DNA of 64,000 nt from contig NZ_BNBI01000003.1 of assembly GCF_014655295.1 (NCBI RefSeq), positions 1 through 64,000 of the forward strand, read 5' to 3'. The notes below the pieces were generated by a model, which did no database searches, was not told where the DNA came from, and saw only the letters and a list, made by a program, of their open reading frames with translations. The stretch is from Streptomyces fumanus. GTDB taxonomy: Bacteria; Actinomycetota; Actinomycetes; Streptomycetales; Streptomycetaceae. Within the stretch, counting starts at the first letter, position 1. Each line of letters begins with the position of its first letter. This document shows positions 1 to 9,241 of this stretch, in pieces. A program made the position numbers and the translations under genes.

Positions 1-3000
1 CACCGGCCAGGGCGTCCCGGTCGGCCGCGTCGCAGGCTTCGACCACCACCGACACGTCCAGCGCGGCCAGCTCCTCCACCAGCTCGCCCACACCCGGCGC
101 GTCCATCCCCCGACGCCCGACCAGCACCAGCTCACGCACCCCGTGGCGCATGGCCAGATGCCGGGCCACCAGACCGCCCAACAACCCCGTACCACCGGTG
201 ATCAGAACAGCGCCCTCACCCCACGACACTTCTCCTTCCACCACCACGTGCCGCACCAGACGCGGCACACTCAACACACCGTCCCGCACCGCCACCTCAC
301 GCTCGCCGACCACCAACGCGGCCCGCACATCAGCCAGCCACTCGTCGCCGTCCGTCTCGACCAGCACGAACCGGCCCGGATTCTCCGTCTCCGCCGACCG
401 CACCAGACCCGACACCACACCGCCAGGACCCCGCGTCACCACCACCAACCGCGAGGATTCGAACCGCGCATCGGCCAACCAGGCCCGCACCACTCCCAAC
501 ACCCCAGCAGCCGTCCCGTGGACGTCCGACCCGTCGAAGCAGGGCAGGACCACCACCTCGGGCGCGCCCTCCACCGCGCCCAGCTCCGGGTCGTCACCAT
601 CAAGCACCACCACCTGCCCCGTGAACTCCCCCTCCACCGCCCCCGCCGGAACCCAGTCCAGGCGGAACAGGTCGTCGGCGGCGGTCGGACGGGCGGAAGT
701 GACGGTGTCAGCGGCGATCGGGCGCAGGGTGAGCGTCTCGATCGAGGCGACGGGGCTCCCCGTCGCGTCGGCCAGTGTCACGCGGCTCATGTCAGAACCG
801 GTGGGCGAGAGACGTACCCGCACGTGGGAGGCGCCACTCGCGTGCAGGGTCACCCCCTTGAAGACGAACGGCAGCCGTACCTGGTCGTCCGCCGCGTCGG
901 TGCGGGGCAGCAGGGCGTGCAGCGTGGCGTCCAGCAGAGCGGGGTGGAGACCGAAGCCGCCCGCGCTCTGCGCCGCGTCCTCCGGCAGCGTCACTTCCGC
1001 GTAGAGGTCGTCGCCCAGGCGCCAAGCCGCGCGCAACCCCTGGAACACCGGCCCGTACATGTACCCGCTGGGGACCAGGTCGCCGTAGAAGCCGTCGAGG
1101 TCCATCGGTTCGGCACCGGGTGGCGGCCAGGCTTCCGCGGCGAGGGGTGCTTCGGACCCGCGCTCGGTCAGGACGCCGGCGGCGTGCCGGGTCCAGCCGT
1201 GGGCCGCGTCCTCGTCGGCGTCCTGCGCGAACACCGTCACCGTGCGGGTCCCGTCGGACTCCGTGGAACCGACGACGACCTGAATCCGTACGGAACCCCG
1301 CTCGGGGATGGCCAGCGGTGCTTCCAGGGCGAGTTCGTCGATATGCCCGTAACCCACCTCGTCCCCGGCCCGGATCGCCAGTTCCACGATGGCCGTGCCC
1401 GGCAGGAGGACGGTCCCGGCGACGGTGTGGTCACGCAGCCAGGGGTGCGAGGAGAGAGACAGCCGGCCGGTCAGGACGACGCCGTTCCCGTCGCCGAGCG
1501 CCATGGCCGCGCCCAGCAGGGGGTGGCCGGCCTCGGCCAACCCCAGACCGCGCGCGTCTCCGGTGGGAGCGGGACGGTCCAGCCAGTAGCGGCGGCGTTG
1601 GAAGGGGTAGGTGGGGAGGTCGGGTCCGGTGGTACGTGCGGTGCCGACGAGAGGGGTCCAGTCGACCGGCAGACCGTGGACGTACGCTTCGCCCAGGGCG
1701 GTGGTGAAGCGGCGCAGGTCGCCCTCGTCACGGCGCAGGGTGCCCAGGACGACCGCGGCATCCTCGACCGTGCCCTCGACCGGTGTCGTCAGGACCGGGT
1801 GGGCACTGGCCTCGATGAACGCGTCGAAGCCGTCCGCCAGCAGCAGACGCACCGTCTCCTCGAAACGGACCGTCTGACGCAGGTTCGTGTACCAGTACTC
1901 CGCATCCAGCGCAGCCGTCGTCAGACGCTCCGCCGTGACCGCCGAGTAGAACGGAATCCTGGGCGTCATCGGCTCAAGGTCAGCCAAGTCGGTCAGAATG
2001 CGGTCGCGGATGGATTCCACCTGCGCGGAGTGGGAGGCGTAGTCCACCGGGACCCGACGCGCCCAGACACCGGCGGCGTCGCAGTCGGCCAGCAGCGCGT
2101 CAAGAGCATCCGGCTCACCCGCGACCGTCACCGAACCCGGACCGTTCACCGCTGCCACCGACACCCGGCCCTCATACGAGGCGATCAGCTCAGCAGCGCG
2201 CTCGGCCGGGACACCAAGAGACGCCATGCCGCCCGTACCCGCCAGCTCCACGATCGCCAGGCTGCGCAGCGCCACAACCCTCGCCGCATCGCCCAGCGAG
2301 AGCGCACCCGCCACGCACGCGGCGGCGATCTCGCCCTGCGAATGCCCCACCACAGCAGCCGGCCGCACGCCGAACGACTCCCACAGCCCAGCCAACGACA
2401 CCATCACCGCCCACAAGACCGGTTGCACCACATCCACCCGGCCCATCCAGTCCTCCTCCGAGGACCGCAGGACCTCCCCCAACTCCCAGTCCACGTACGG
2501 CGCTAGCGCCGCCTCACACGCCGCGATCCGCTCCGCGAACACCGGCGACTCGTCCAGCAGACCGGCCGCCATCCCCACCCACTGCGACCCCTGCCCCGGA
2601 AACACGAACACCGGACGCGACGCGGACCCCGCACCACCCACCACCGACTCACCGGCAGCCAGCTCCTCCAGCCCCGCCACCAGCTCACCGCGATCACCAG
2701 CCACCACGACACCCCGGAACTCCAACGCCGACCGAGCCGCCACCAGCGCCGAAGCCACACCCCCCAGCTCAGCCCCGCCCCGCACATACTCAGCGAGCCG
2801 CTCAGCCTGAGCCTTCAGCCCTTCCACCGACCGCCCCGACACCACGAACGGCAACACACCACCAACCACAGGCACCTCAGCAGCCTCAGCCGCCTCCGGA
2901 GCCTCCTCCACAATCACATGCGCGTTCGTCCCACTGATCCCGAACGACGACACCCCCGCACGCCGAGGACGCCCACTGTCCGGCCACTCCCGCGCCTCGG

Positions 3001-6000
3001 TGAGCAACTCCACCCCACCCGCGGACCAGTCCACATGCGAGGACGGCGCATCGACATGCAGCGTGCGCGGCAGCACACCGGCCCGCATCGCCATCACCAT
3101 CTTGATCACACCCGCCACCCCGGCGGCGGCCTGCGCATGACCGATGTTCGACTTCAACGACCCGAGCCACAGCGGCCGTTCGGCGGGCCGCCCCTGCCCA
3201 TAGGCATCGATCAGCGCCTGCGCCTCGATGGGATCCCCGAGCGTCGTACCCGTACCGTGCGCCTCGACGGCGTCGACATCGGCGGCCGACAGCCCCGCCC
3301 CCACCAACGCCTGCCGGATCACCCGCTGCTGGGAGGGCCCGTTCGGGGCGGTGAGCCCATTGCTGGCGCCGTCCTGGTTGACCGCGGAGCCGCGGACGAC
3401 GGCCAGTACCCGATGTCCCTCGCGCACCGCGTCCGACAGCCGCTCCACCACCAGCACACCGACGCCCTCGGCCCAGCCCGTGCCGTCCGCCGTGTCCGAG
3501 AACGCCTTGCAGCGCCCGTCGGCCGACAAGCCGCGCTGGCGGCTGAACTCGATGAACATCCCGGGCGTGGACATCACGGTCACGCCGCCGGCGAGGGCGA
3601 GCGAGCACTCGCCGTTGCGCAGGGCCTGGACGGCGAGGTGGAGGGCGACCAGGGAGGAGGAGCAGGCGGTGTCGACGGTGACGGCGGGCCCTTCGAAGCC
3701 GAAGGTGTAGGCGAGGCGGCCGGAGACGACGCTGCCGGTGGTCCCGGTGAGGAGGTACCCCTCGGACCCGCTGGCGGCTTCGTCGAGCCGTGCGCCGTAA
3801 TCCATGTTCATCGCGCCGACGAACACACCGGTGCGGCTGCCGCGCAGCCCGGCCGGGTCGATCCCGGCCCGTTCGAGCACCTCCCACGAGGTCTCCAGGA
3901 GCAGGCGCTGCTGGGGGTCCATGGCGAGGGCCTCGCGCGGGGAGATCCCGAAGAAGCCCGCGTCGAAGTCGGCGACGCCGTGCAGGAAGCCGCCGTGCCG
4001 GGTGTGGCTGGTGCCGGGTTCGGTGGAGTCGGGGGCGTAGAGGGCGTCGAGGTCCCAGCCCCGGTCGTCGGGGAAGGGGGAGATCGCGTCGCCGCCGGAG
4101 GCGACGAGGTGCCACAGGTCCTCGGGCGAGCCGACGCCGCCGGGCAGCCGGCAGGCCATGCCGACGATCGCGATGGGATCGTCGTCGGTGGCGGCCGGGG
4201 CCGGGGACGGTTCGGCGGGAGCGGGAGCGGGGGCGCCGTCGGGGTCCGCGAGCAGTTCGGTGAGGTGGCGGACCACGGCGAGGGGGGTGGGGTGGTCGTA
4301 GGCGAGGGAGGTGGGCAGTCGCAGCCCGGTGTCGGTGTTGACCCGGTTGCGGAATTCGACGGCGTTCGTGGAGTCGAGGCCGAGGTCCTTGAAGGTGCGC
4401 TGGGTGTCGGCGGGGGTGAGGGCGGTGCGGCCGAGGACCGTGGCGGCGTGCGCGAAGGTGAGGTCGCGCAGGAGTTCTTCGCGTTCTTCCAGGGGCGCCG
4501 CGGCGAGGCGTGAGACGGCTTCGGGGCGCTGGGTGCCCGGGGTGTCGGCGAGGTCGCCGAGCCAGTGGCGGGTGCGCTGGAAGGCGTAGGGGGGCAGGTC
4601 GACGCGGCGGGCGTCGGCGGGCAGGACGGGCTGCCAGTCGACGGGGGCGCCGTGGACGTGGGCCTGGGCGAGTGCGGTGCGGAAGCATTCGGGGCCGCTC
4701 TGGTTGCGGCGCAGGGTGCCGAGGGCGGCGGCCTCGGCGTCGGTGTCCTCGATGGTCTCCAGGACGGCGGTGGTCAGCACGGGGTGCGGGCTGGCCTCGA
4801 CGAAGACGTCGTGTCCCTGGTCGAGGAGGGTGCGGACGGCGTCCTCGAACCGGACGGTGCGGCGGAGGTTGGTGTACCAGTACTCGGCGTCGAGGCCGGT
4901 GGTGTCCGTCAGTTCGCCGGTCACCGACGAGCAGAAGGGGATGGTCGCGGCGCGTGGCTGGATCCCGGCGAGGGCGCGCAGGAGGGAGCGGCGGGTGCGG
5001 GTGACGTGGGTGGAGTGGGAGGCGTAGTCGACGGGGATGCGTCGTGCCCACACTCCCTGTGCCTCGCAGGTGGCGAGGAGTTCGTCGAGGGCTCCGGGTT
5101 CGCCGGCGAGGACGACGGAGGCGGGGCTGTTGACGGCGGCGACGGACAGGCGTTTGCCGAAGGGGGCGATGAGGTCGCCGACGCGTTCGGCGGAGACGCC
5201 GACCGAGGCCATGCCGCCGCGTCCGGAGAGGCCGAGGACGGCGCGGCTGCGCAGGGCGACGACTTTCGCGCCGTCCTCCAGGGAGAGCGCTCCGGCGACG
5301 CATGCGGCGGCGATCTCGCCCTGGGAGTGGCCGACCACGGCGGCCGGGGTCACGCCGTGGGACTCCCACAGCGCCGCCAGCGACACCATCACGGCCCACA
5401 GGACCGGCTGGACGACGTCCACGCGCTCCAGCCAGTCCTCCTGCGGGGAGCGCAGGACGTCCCTCAACCGCCAGTCCACGTGGGGCGCGAGTGCCGTCTC
5501 GCACTCGGCGATCCGGTCGGCGAACACGGGTGACTCGTCCAGCAGGTCGGCGGTCATGCCGAGCCATTGGGAGCCTTGGCCGGGGAAGACGAGGACGGGC
5601 CGGCCGTGGGGGCGGGCCGTGCCGGTCACGAGGCCGGGGGCGGGTTCGGCCGCGGCGAGTGCGCCGAGGCTCTCGACGAGGTCGGTGCGGTCGGCGGTGA
5701 GCAGGACCGCGCGGTGGCTGTGGAGGGAGCGGGTGGAGAGCAGCGAGTGGGCGAGGTCGGGCAGGCGGAGGTCGGGGCGTTCGGTGAGGAACCGGGCGAG
5801 CCGTGCGGCCTGGGCGTGCAGGGCCTGGCCGGTGTGTCCGGAGAGGAGGACGGGCAGGGGGCGGGTGCCGGTGTCGTCCTCGTCGGTCGTGCCGGGTCGG
5901 GCACTTGCGGTCCCGGTCCCGGTTCCGGTTCCGGCCCCGATTCCAGTTCCGGCCCCGCCTCCGGCTCCGGCTTCTGTTTCTGCTTCTGCTTCTGCTTCTG

Positions 6001-7318
6001 CTTCTGCGACGACGACGTGGCAGTTGGTGCCGCCCATGCCGAAGGAGCTGACTCCGGCGACCCGGGGGCCCGCGGTGTCGTCGGGTGCCTGGGGCCAGGG
6101 GGTGAGGTCGGTGGGGACGCTCAGGCGCAGGGTGGTGAGGGGGATGTCGGGGTGGGGCGTGGTGAAGTTGAGTGCGGCGGGGATCTGCCGGTGGGTGAGG
6201 ACGAGGGCGGTCTTGACCAGGCCGATGATTCCGGCCGCCGCTTCCAGGTGGCCGACGTTGGTCTTGGCCGAGCCCACGGGCAGGGGGTGGCCGGCGTCCC
6301 GGGCGGCGCCGAGGACCGCGCCGAGGGCGGTCGCCTCGACGGGGTCGCCGACGGGGGTGCCGGTGCCGTGGAGTTCGACGTAGCCGACGTGGGCGGGGTC
6401 GGTGCCGGCGCGTTCGTAGGCGCGGCGCAGGACGTCCTGCTGGGCGGTGACGCTGGGGGCGGTGAGCGTGTCGCCGCCGCCGTCGTTGTTGACGGCGCTG
6501 CCGCGCAGGACGCAGTGGACGCGGTCGCCGTCGGCGAGGGCGCGCGCGAGGGGCTTGAGGACGACGACGGCGCCGCCCTCGCCCCGTACGTAGCCGTTGG
6601 CGCGGGCGTCGAAGGTGTGGCAGCGGGCGTCGGGCGACAGGGCGCCGAAACGCTCCATGCGGGCGGTGGACTGCGGGGTGAGGACGAGGTTGACGCCGCC
6701 GACGAGGGCGGTGTCGGACTCGCCGGAGCGCAGGCTCTCGCAGGCCATGTGGACGGCGACGAGGGAGGAGGACTGGCCGGTGTCGACGGTCAGGCTGGGT
6801 CCCTGGGCGCCGAGGAAGTACGAGACGCGGTTGGCGATGATGCTGCGGTGGACGCCGGTGGTGCTGTGGGCGGTGAGGGCGTCGGGGCCGTCGGCGTGCA
6901 GGAGCAGCGAGTAGTCGTCGGCGAAGGCGCCCACGAAGACGCCGGTACGGGTCCCGGTGAGGCTGGCGGGGACGGTGCCGGCGTCTTCGAGGGCTTCCCA
7001 GCTCAGTTCCAGCATGAGGCGCTGGTGGGGGTCCATGGCGGCGGCTTCGCGGGCGGAGATGCCGAAGAAGGCGGGGTCGAAGCCGTCGACGGAGGGCAGG
7101 AAGGAGCCCTCCCCCGCGGTGCCGCCGATGCCCGAGCGGTCGGCGGGGGGCGGGGCGACGGTGTGGCGGCCCTCTCGCAGCAGTCGCCAGAAGTCCGCCG
7201 GTGTGTCGATGCCGGGGAGCCGGCACGACATGCCGACGACGGCGATCGGTTCGCTGCGGTCGGGGCGGGGTGCCCGGTGCGCGGACGGGTCGATGCCGGA
7301 GCGGTCCACACCTGCCAT
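1..7318 (-). CDS. Modular type I polyketide synthase, loading module plus module 1 (3' end outside window)
   Basis: The ATG at 7318 opens a frame that stays open to the window edge (about 2439 residues visible). Domains in order: KS-like loading domain (about residues 20-440) whose active site reads TVDTGQSSS, with Gln182 where an extending KS has Cys (a KSQ decarboxylase); AT with GHSQG (Ser665) and YASH (765-768), the methylmalonyl-CoA signature; ACP with GLDS (Ser983); KS with DTACSSS (Cys1219); AT with GHSQG (Ser1660) and YASH (from Tyr1760), again methylmalonyl; DH with HxxxGxxxxP (His1964) and Asp2130; then KR with the nucleotide-binding TGGTGLLGG near residue 2377, cut by the window. 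No ER lies between the KR halves. Inferred chemistry: methylmalonyl decarboxylated to a propionyl starter, extended once and dehydrated. It is the last visible gene of a leftward operon with ferredoxin, P450 and KSI-like genes. The product family is not recognisable from this part. Confidence 0.95.
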   Translation of the reverse strand, partial: MAGVDRSGIDPSAHRAPRPDRSEPIAVVGMSCRLPGIDTPADFWRLLREGRHTVAPPPADRSGIGGTAGEGSFLPSVDGFDPAFFGISAREAAAMDPHQRLMLELSWEALEDAGTVPASLTGTRTGVFVGAFADDYSLLLHADGPDALTAHSTTGVHRSIIANRVSYFLGAQGPSLTVDTGQSSSLVAVHMACESLRSGESDTALVGGVNLVLTPQSTARMERFGALSPDARCHTFDARANGYVRGEGGAVVVLKPLARALADGDRVHCVLRGSAVNNDGGGDTLTAPSVTAQQDVLRRAYERAGTDPAHVGYVELHGTGTPVGDPVEATALGAVLGAARDAGHPLPVGSAKTNVGHLEAAAGIIGLVKTALVLTHRQIPAALNFTTPHPDIPLTTLRLSVPTDLTPWPQAPDDTAGPRVAGVSSFGMGGTNCHVVVAEAEAEAEAETEAGAGGGAGTGIGAGTGTGTGTASARPGTTDEDDTGTRPLPVLLSGHTGQALHAQAARLARFLTERPDLRLPDLAHSLLSTRSLHSHRAVLLTADRTDLVESLGALAAAEPAPGLVTGTARPHGRPVLVFPGQGSQWLGMTADLLDESPVFADRIAECETALAPHVDWRLRDVLRSPQEDWLERVDVVQPVLWAVMVSLAALWESHGVTPAAVVGHSQGEIAAACVAGALSLEDGAKVVALRSRAVLGLSGRGGMASVGVSAERVGDLIAPFGKRLSVAAVNSPASVVLAGEPGALDELLATCEAQGVWARRIPVDYASHSTHVTRTRRSLLRALAGIQPRAATIPFCSSVTGELTDTTGLDAEYWYTNLRRTVRFEDAVRTLLDQGHDVFVEASPHPVLTTAVLETIEDTDAEAAALGTLRRNQSGPECFRTALAQAHVHGAPVDWQPVLPADARRVDLPPYAFQRTRHWLGDLADTPGTQRPEAVSRLAAAPLEEREELLRDLTFAHAATVLGRTALTPADTQRTFKDLGLDSTNAVEFRNRVNTDTGLRLPTSLAYDHPTPLAVVRHLTELLADPDGAPAPAPAEPSPAPAATDDDPIAIVGMACRLPGGVGSPEDLWHLVASGGDAISPFPDDRGWDLDALYAPDSTEPGTSHTRHGGFLHGVADFDAGFFGISPREALAMDPQQRLLLETSWEVLERAGIDPAGLRGSRTGVFVGAMNMDYGARLDEAASGSEGYLLTGTTGSVVSGRLAYTFGFEGPAVTVDTACSSSLVALHLAVQALRNGECSLALAGGVTVMSTPGMFIEFSRQRGLSADGRCKAFSDTADGTGWAEGVGVLVVERLSDAVREGHRVLAVVRGSAVNQDGASNGLTAPNGPSQQRVIRQALVGAGLSAADVDAVEAHGTGTTLGDPIEAQALIDAYGQGRPAERPLWLGSLKSNIGHAQAAAGVAGVIKMVMAMRAGVLPRTLHVDAPSSHVDWSAGGVELLTEAREWPDSGRPRRAGVSSFGISGTNAHVIVEEAPEAAEAAEVPVVGGVLPFVVSGRSVEGLKAQAERLAEYVRGGAELGGVASALVAARSALEFRGVVVAGDRGELVAGLEELAAGESVVGGAGSASRPVFVFPGQGSQWVGMAAGLLDESPVFAERIAACEAALAPYVDWELGEVLRSSEEDWMGRVDVVQPVLWAVMVSLAGLWESFGVRPAAVVGHSQGEIAAACVAGALSLGDAARVVALRSLAIVELAGTGGMASLGVPAERAAELIASYEGRVSVAAVNGPGSVTVAGEPDALDALLADCDAAGVWARRVPVDYASHSAQVESIRDRILTDLADLEPMTPRIPFYSAVTAERLTTAALDAEYWYTNLRQTVRFEETVRLLLADGFDAFIEASAHPVLTTPVEGTVEDAAVVLGTLRRDEGDLRRFTTALGEAYVHGLPVDWTPLVGTARTTGPDLPTYPFQRRRYWLDRPAPTGDARGLGLAEAGHPLLGAAMALGDGNGVVLTGRLSLSSHPWLRDHTVAGTVLLPGTAIVELAIRAGDEVGYGHIDELALEAPLAIPERGSVRIQVVVGSTESDGTRTVTVFAQDADEDAAHGWTRHAAGVLTERGSEAPLAAEAWPPPGAEPMDLDGFYGDLVPSGYMYGPVFQGLRAAWRLGDDLYAEVTLPEDAAQSAGGFGLHPALLDATLHALLPRTDAADDQVRLPFVFKGVTLHASGASHVRVRLSPTGSDMSRVTLADATGSPVASIETLTLRPIAADTVTSARPTAADDLFRLDWVPAGAVEGEFTGQVVVLDGDDPELGAVEGAPEVVVLPCFDGSDVHGTAAGVLGVVRAWLADARFESSRLVVVTRGPGGVVSGLVRSAETENPGRFVLVETDGDEWLADVRAALVVGEREVAVRDGVLSVPRLVRHVVVEGEVSWGEGAVLITGGTGLLGGLVARHLAMRHGVRELVLVGRRGMDAPGVGELVEELAALDVSVVVEACDAADRDALAG
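5912..6007 (-). repeat. Hexanucleotide repeat tract encoding an Ala-Glu then Gly/Thr-rich KS-AT linker
   Basis: Within the PKS gene, six TTCTGC-phase hexamers (5971-6006, one imperfect) sit beside about ten degenerate GG(T/C)(T/C)CC hexamers. Read on the minus strand they encode an (Ala-Glu)n run followed by a Gly/Thr/Ala-rich stretch between the loading KSQ and its AT. The hexamer unit keeps the reading frame, so changes in copy number would only alter linker length. Confidence 0.85.
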
Positions 7319-7428
7319 GTCTGGCCCTTCGGTTCTCAGCCGTACGCGGTTTCAGCCGCGAGGGAGCCTCGGGTAGTGGCCCGAGGCGGTTGCCGATCGC
7401 TGTCGCGGCGCGCCCGGGCGCCGGGAGG

Positions 7429-7623
7429 TCATTCGCGGAGTCTGACCGCTCCGGAGGGGCACTGTTCGGCCGCGGAGCGGACGACGTCGTCCAAGGTGTC
7501 CGGGGGTTCGGTGAGGAGGACGACGACGAGGCCGTCGGTCTCGTCCTGGTCGAACACCTCGGGGGCTTCCAGGGCGCACATGCCGGCGCCGCAGCAGCGG
7601 TCGCGGTCCACGTCGACGCGCAT
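7429..7623 (-). CDS. 3Fe-4S ferredoxin, partner of the adjacent P450
   Basis: A 64-residue ferredoxin with the Cys pattern of single-cluster 3Fe-4S actinobacterial ferredoxins: CCGAGMC near residues 10-16 and CPSGA near the C-terminus. Its ATG at 7623 lies 8 nt after the P450 stop, so the two are almost certainly co-transcribed and this protein is the likely electron donor to that P450. The length is normal for the family. A 110-nt gap separates it from the PKS start codon. The function call is secure; the redox partnership is inferred from adjacency. Confidence 0.93.
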   Translation of the reverse strand: MRVDVDRDRCCGAGMCALEAPEVFDQDETDGLVVVLLTEPPDTLDDVVRSAAEQCPSGAVRLRE

Positions 7624-7631
7624 CGGGCGGC

Positions 7632-8819
7632 CTACCAGGCGACCGGCATGGAGGCGACGCCGTAGATCAGCATGCTGTCCCGCATGCTGACGTCTTCCTG
7701 CGGTACGGCCAGGTGCAGGTTGGGGAAGCGGTCGAGGAGGGCCTGGAAGCCGATCCGCATCTCGATGCGGGCCAGTTGCTGGCCGATGCACTGGTGGATG
7801 CCGTGTCCGAAGGAGAGCTGGCCCCGGCCGCCGCGGACGAAGTCCAGGCGGTCGGGGTCGGCGAAGTGCTTGGGGTCGCGGTTGGCGGCGAACGCCGAGA
7901 GGGTGACGGTCTCGCCGGCCTTCATGGGGCAGCCCTCGAACTCGAAGTCGTCGACGACGGCGCGGATGGGACCGTAGTGGTTGACCGTCAGGTAGCGCAT
8001 GAGCTCTTCGACGGCGGCCTCGATGGTGGTTCCGCCGGAGCGCAGCAGCGCGAGCTGGTCGGGGTTGGTGAGGAGGGCGTAGGTGCCCAGGGAGAGCATG
8101 TTGGCGGTGGTCTCGTGGCCCGCGGCGAGGAGCAGGAAGCAGACGTTGGTGACCTCTTCGACGGTGAGTTCCTCGTGGGCGGCGAGGCCGCCGAGCATGT
8201 CGTCGGAGGGCTCGGCACGGCGCCGTTCGACGAGGCCCGCGAGGAAGTTCTGCATCTCCTCCAGCGCGGCGTACGCCTGCTCGATGGGGGTGTTGATGTC
8301 CTGGATGACCGTGGAATTGTGCTGGAAGACCTCGCGGTCCTCGTAGGGGACGCCGAGGAGTTCGCAGATCACCAGGGAGGGCAGGGGCAGCGCGTAGGCG
8401 GGGACGAGGTCGACGGGCGGGCCGGTGCGCTCCATGGCGTCCAGGGCGTCGTCGGCGATCTCCTTGACGCGTTCGGCGAGCTGGTTCATCCGGCGCAGGG
8501 TGAACAGGCCGGTGAGCAGGCGGCGGTACTTGGTGTGCTCCGGCGGGTCGGTGTAGACGAAGAAGCCGGGTTTGGCGGCGCTGGGTTCCTGCGGCTGGAC
8601 GGGCGAGCGCAGGAGCTCCTTGCGGGAGCTGAAGCGGAGGTCGGCGAGGGCGGCGCGGACCTGGTCGTATCCGGTGATGAGCCAGCCTTCGCTGCCGTCG
8701 GGGTAGCGGAGCCGGTCGACGGGGCACTCCCGCTGGCGTTCCAGCAGTTCCGGCGGCGGATCCAGGGGGGTGGTGCGGGTGGTGGGCAGCGGGCGGGCCC
8801 CGGGCGGAACCTCGGTCAT
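7632..8819 (-). CDS. Cytochrome P450 (polyketide tailoring hydroxylase/epoxidase candidate)
   Basis: A 395-residue class I bacterial P450. Visible hallmarks: I-helix AGHETT, K-helix ExxR (EELMR), and the haem-binding loop FGHGIHQCIG with the Cys ligand near residue 345. The ATG at 8819 is chosen because the protein then begins at the usual P450 length and AGGAAGG lies upstream; longer in-frame extensions toward 9371 run through the KSI-like gene and are not credible. It is followed after 8 nt by its ferredoxin gene and preceded by the KSI-like gene with a 32-nt gap. Probably oxidises the polyketide made by the downstream PKS; the site of oxidation cannot be told from sequence. Confidence 0.95.
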   Translation of the reverse strand: MTEVPPGARPLPTTRTTPLDPPPELLERQRECPVDRLRYPDGSEGWLITGYDQVRAALADLRFSSRKELLRSPVQPQEPSAAKPGFFVYTDPPEHTKYRRLLTGLFTLRRMNQLAERVKEIADDALDAMERTGPPVDLVPAYALPLPSLVICELLGVPYEDREVFQHNSTVIQDINTPIEQAYAALEEMQNFLAGLVERRRAEPSDDMLGGLAAHEELTVEEVTNVCFLLLAAGHETTANMLSLGTYALLTNPDQLALLRSGGTTIEAAVEELMRYLTVNHYGPIRAVVDDFEFEGCPMKAGETVTLSAFAANRDPKHFADPDRLDFVRGGRGQLSFGHGIHQCIGQQLARIEMRIGFQALLDRFPNLHLAVPQEDVSMRDSMLIYGVASMPVAW

Positions 8820-8851
8820 GGCGTGTGCCTTCCTGTCGCGGGTTTTCGGGG

Positions 8852-9241
8852 TCAGCCGAGCACTGTCACGTCGGAGTCGCCCCACAGCGCGCGCAGGTCG
8901 TGGACCAGACCGTCCGGCCCGATGCGGACCACGCCGATGATCGAGATCTGGACCCGTTTGGGATAGCTGCGGGGGCGCAGCTCGATGACGGCGGGCATGA
9001 CGACGGTCTCGTCGTCGTGGGCGGCGACCGGGGTGCCGGGGCGTTCCGTGGCCCGGTCGTCGACGAGCGCGCGGGTGATGTGGGCGCGCAGGGCGTCGAG
9101 ACCGGTCTGTTCGCCGGATCCGACCGGGTCTTCGAACACCACGTCGGGGGCGAACAGTTCGAGAACGTGGTCGATGTCGCCGGCGTTCATCCGGCGGCAG
9201 TACTCGAGTGCCAGCGCCTTGCGGGTCGACTCGTCGGGCAC
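8852..9241 (-). CDS. Ketosteroid-isomerase-like (SnoaL/NTF2 fold) protein
   Basis: A 129-residue NTF2-fold protein starting at GTG 9241, preceded by AGGAGA at ideal spacing. It resembles true delta5-3-ketosteroid isomerases: a Tyr in the first helix (LEYCRRMNAGD), the FEDPVG segment holding the catalytic-base Asp, and a final RALWGD strand. In my hand alignment to Pseudomonas KSI, the second oxyanion Asp (Asp103 there) is a Gly here (SIIGVVR). Relatives of this fold act in polyketide pathways as cyclases, isomerases or epoxide hydrolases, so a tailoring role for the PKS product is likely, but the reaction is unknown. It is the first gene of the P450-ferredoxin-PKS operon. Confidence 0.85.
   Translation of the reverse strand: MPDESTRKALALEYCRRMNAGDIDHVLELFAPDVVFEDPVGSGEQTGLDALRAHITRALVDDRATERPGTPVAAHDDETVVMPAVIELRPRSYPKRVQISIIGVVRIGPDGLVHDLRALWGDSDVTVLG

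Noticed and set aside
1348..1352. Possible TTA codon in the modular PKS (also one near 3798-3800)
   Set aside because: The TAA on the plus strand is out of phase; the codons read TAC (Tyr) in the real frame.
2886..7226. Long antisense-frame open reading frame across the PKS
   Set aside because: It is an Arg/Pro-rich shadow of the real PKS frame; all PKS motifs are in the frame starting at 7318. High GC keeps wrong frames open.
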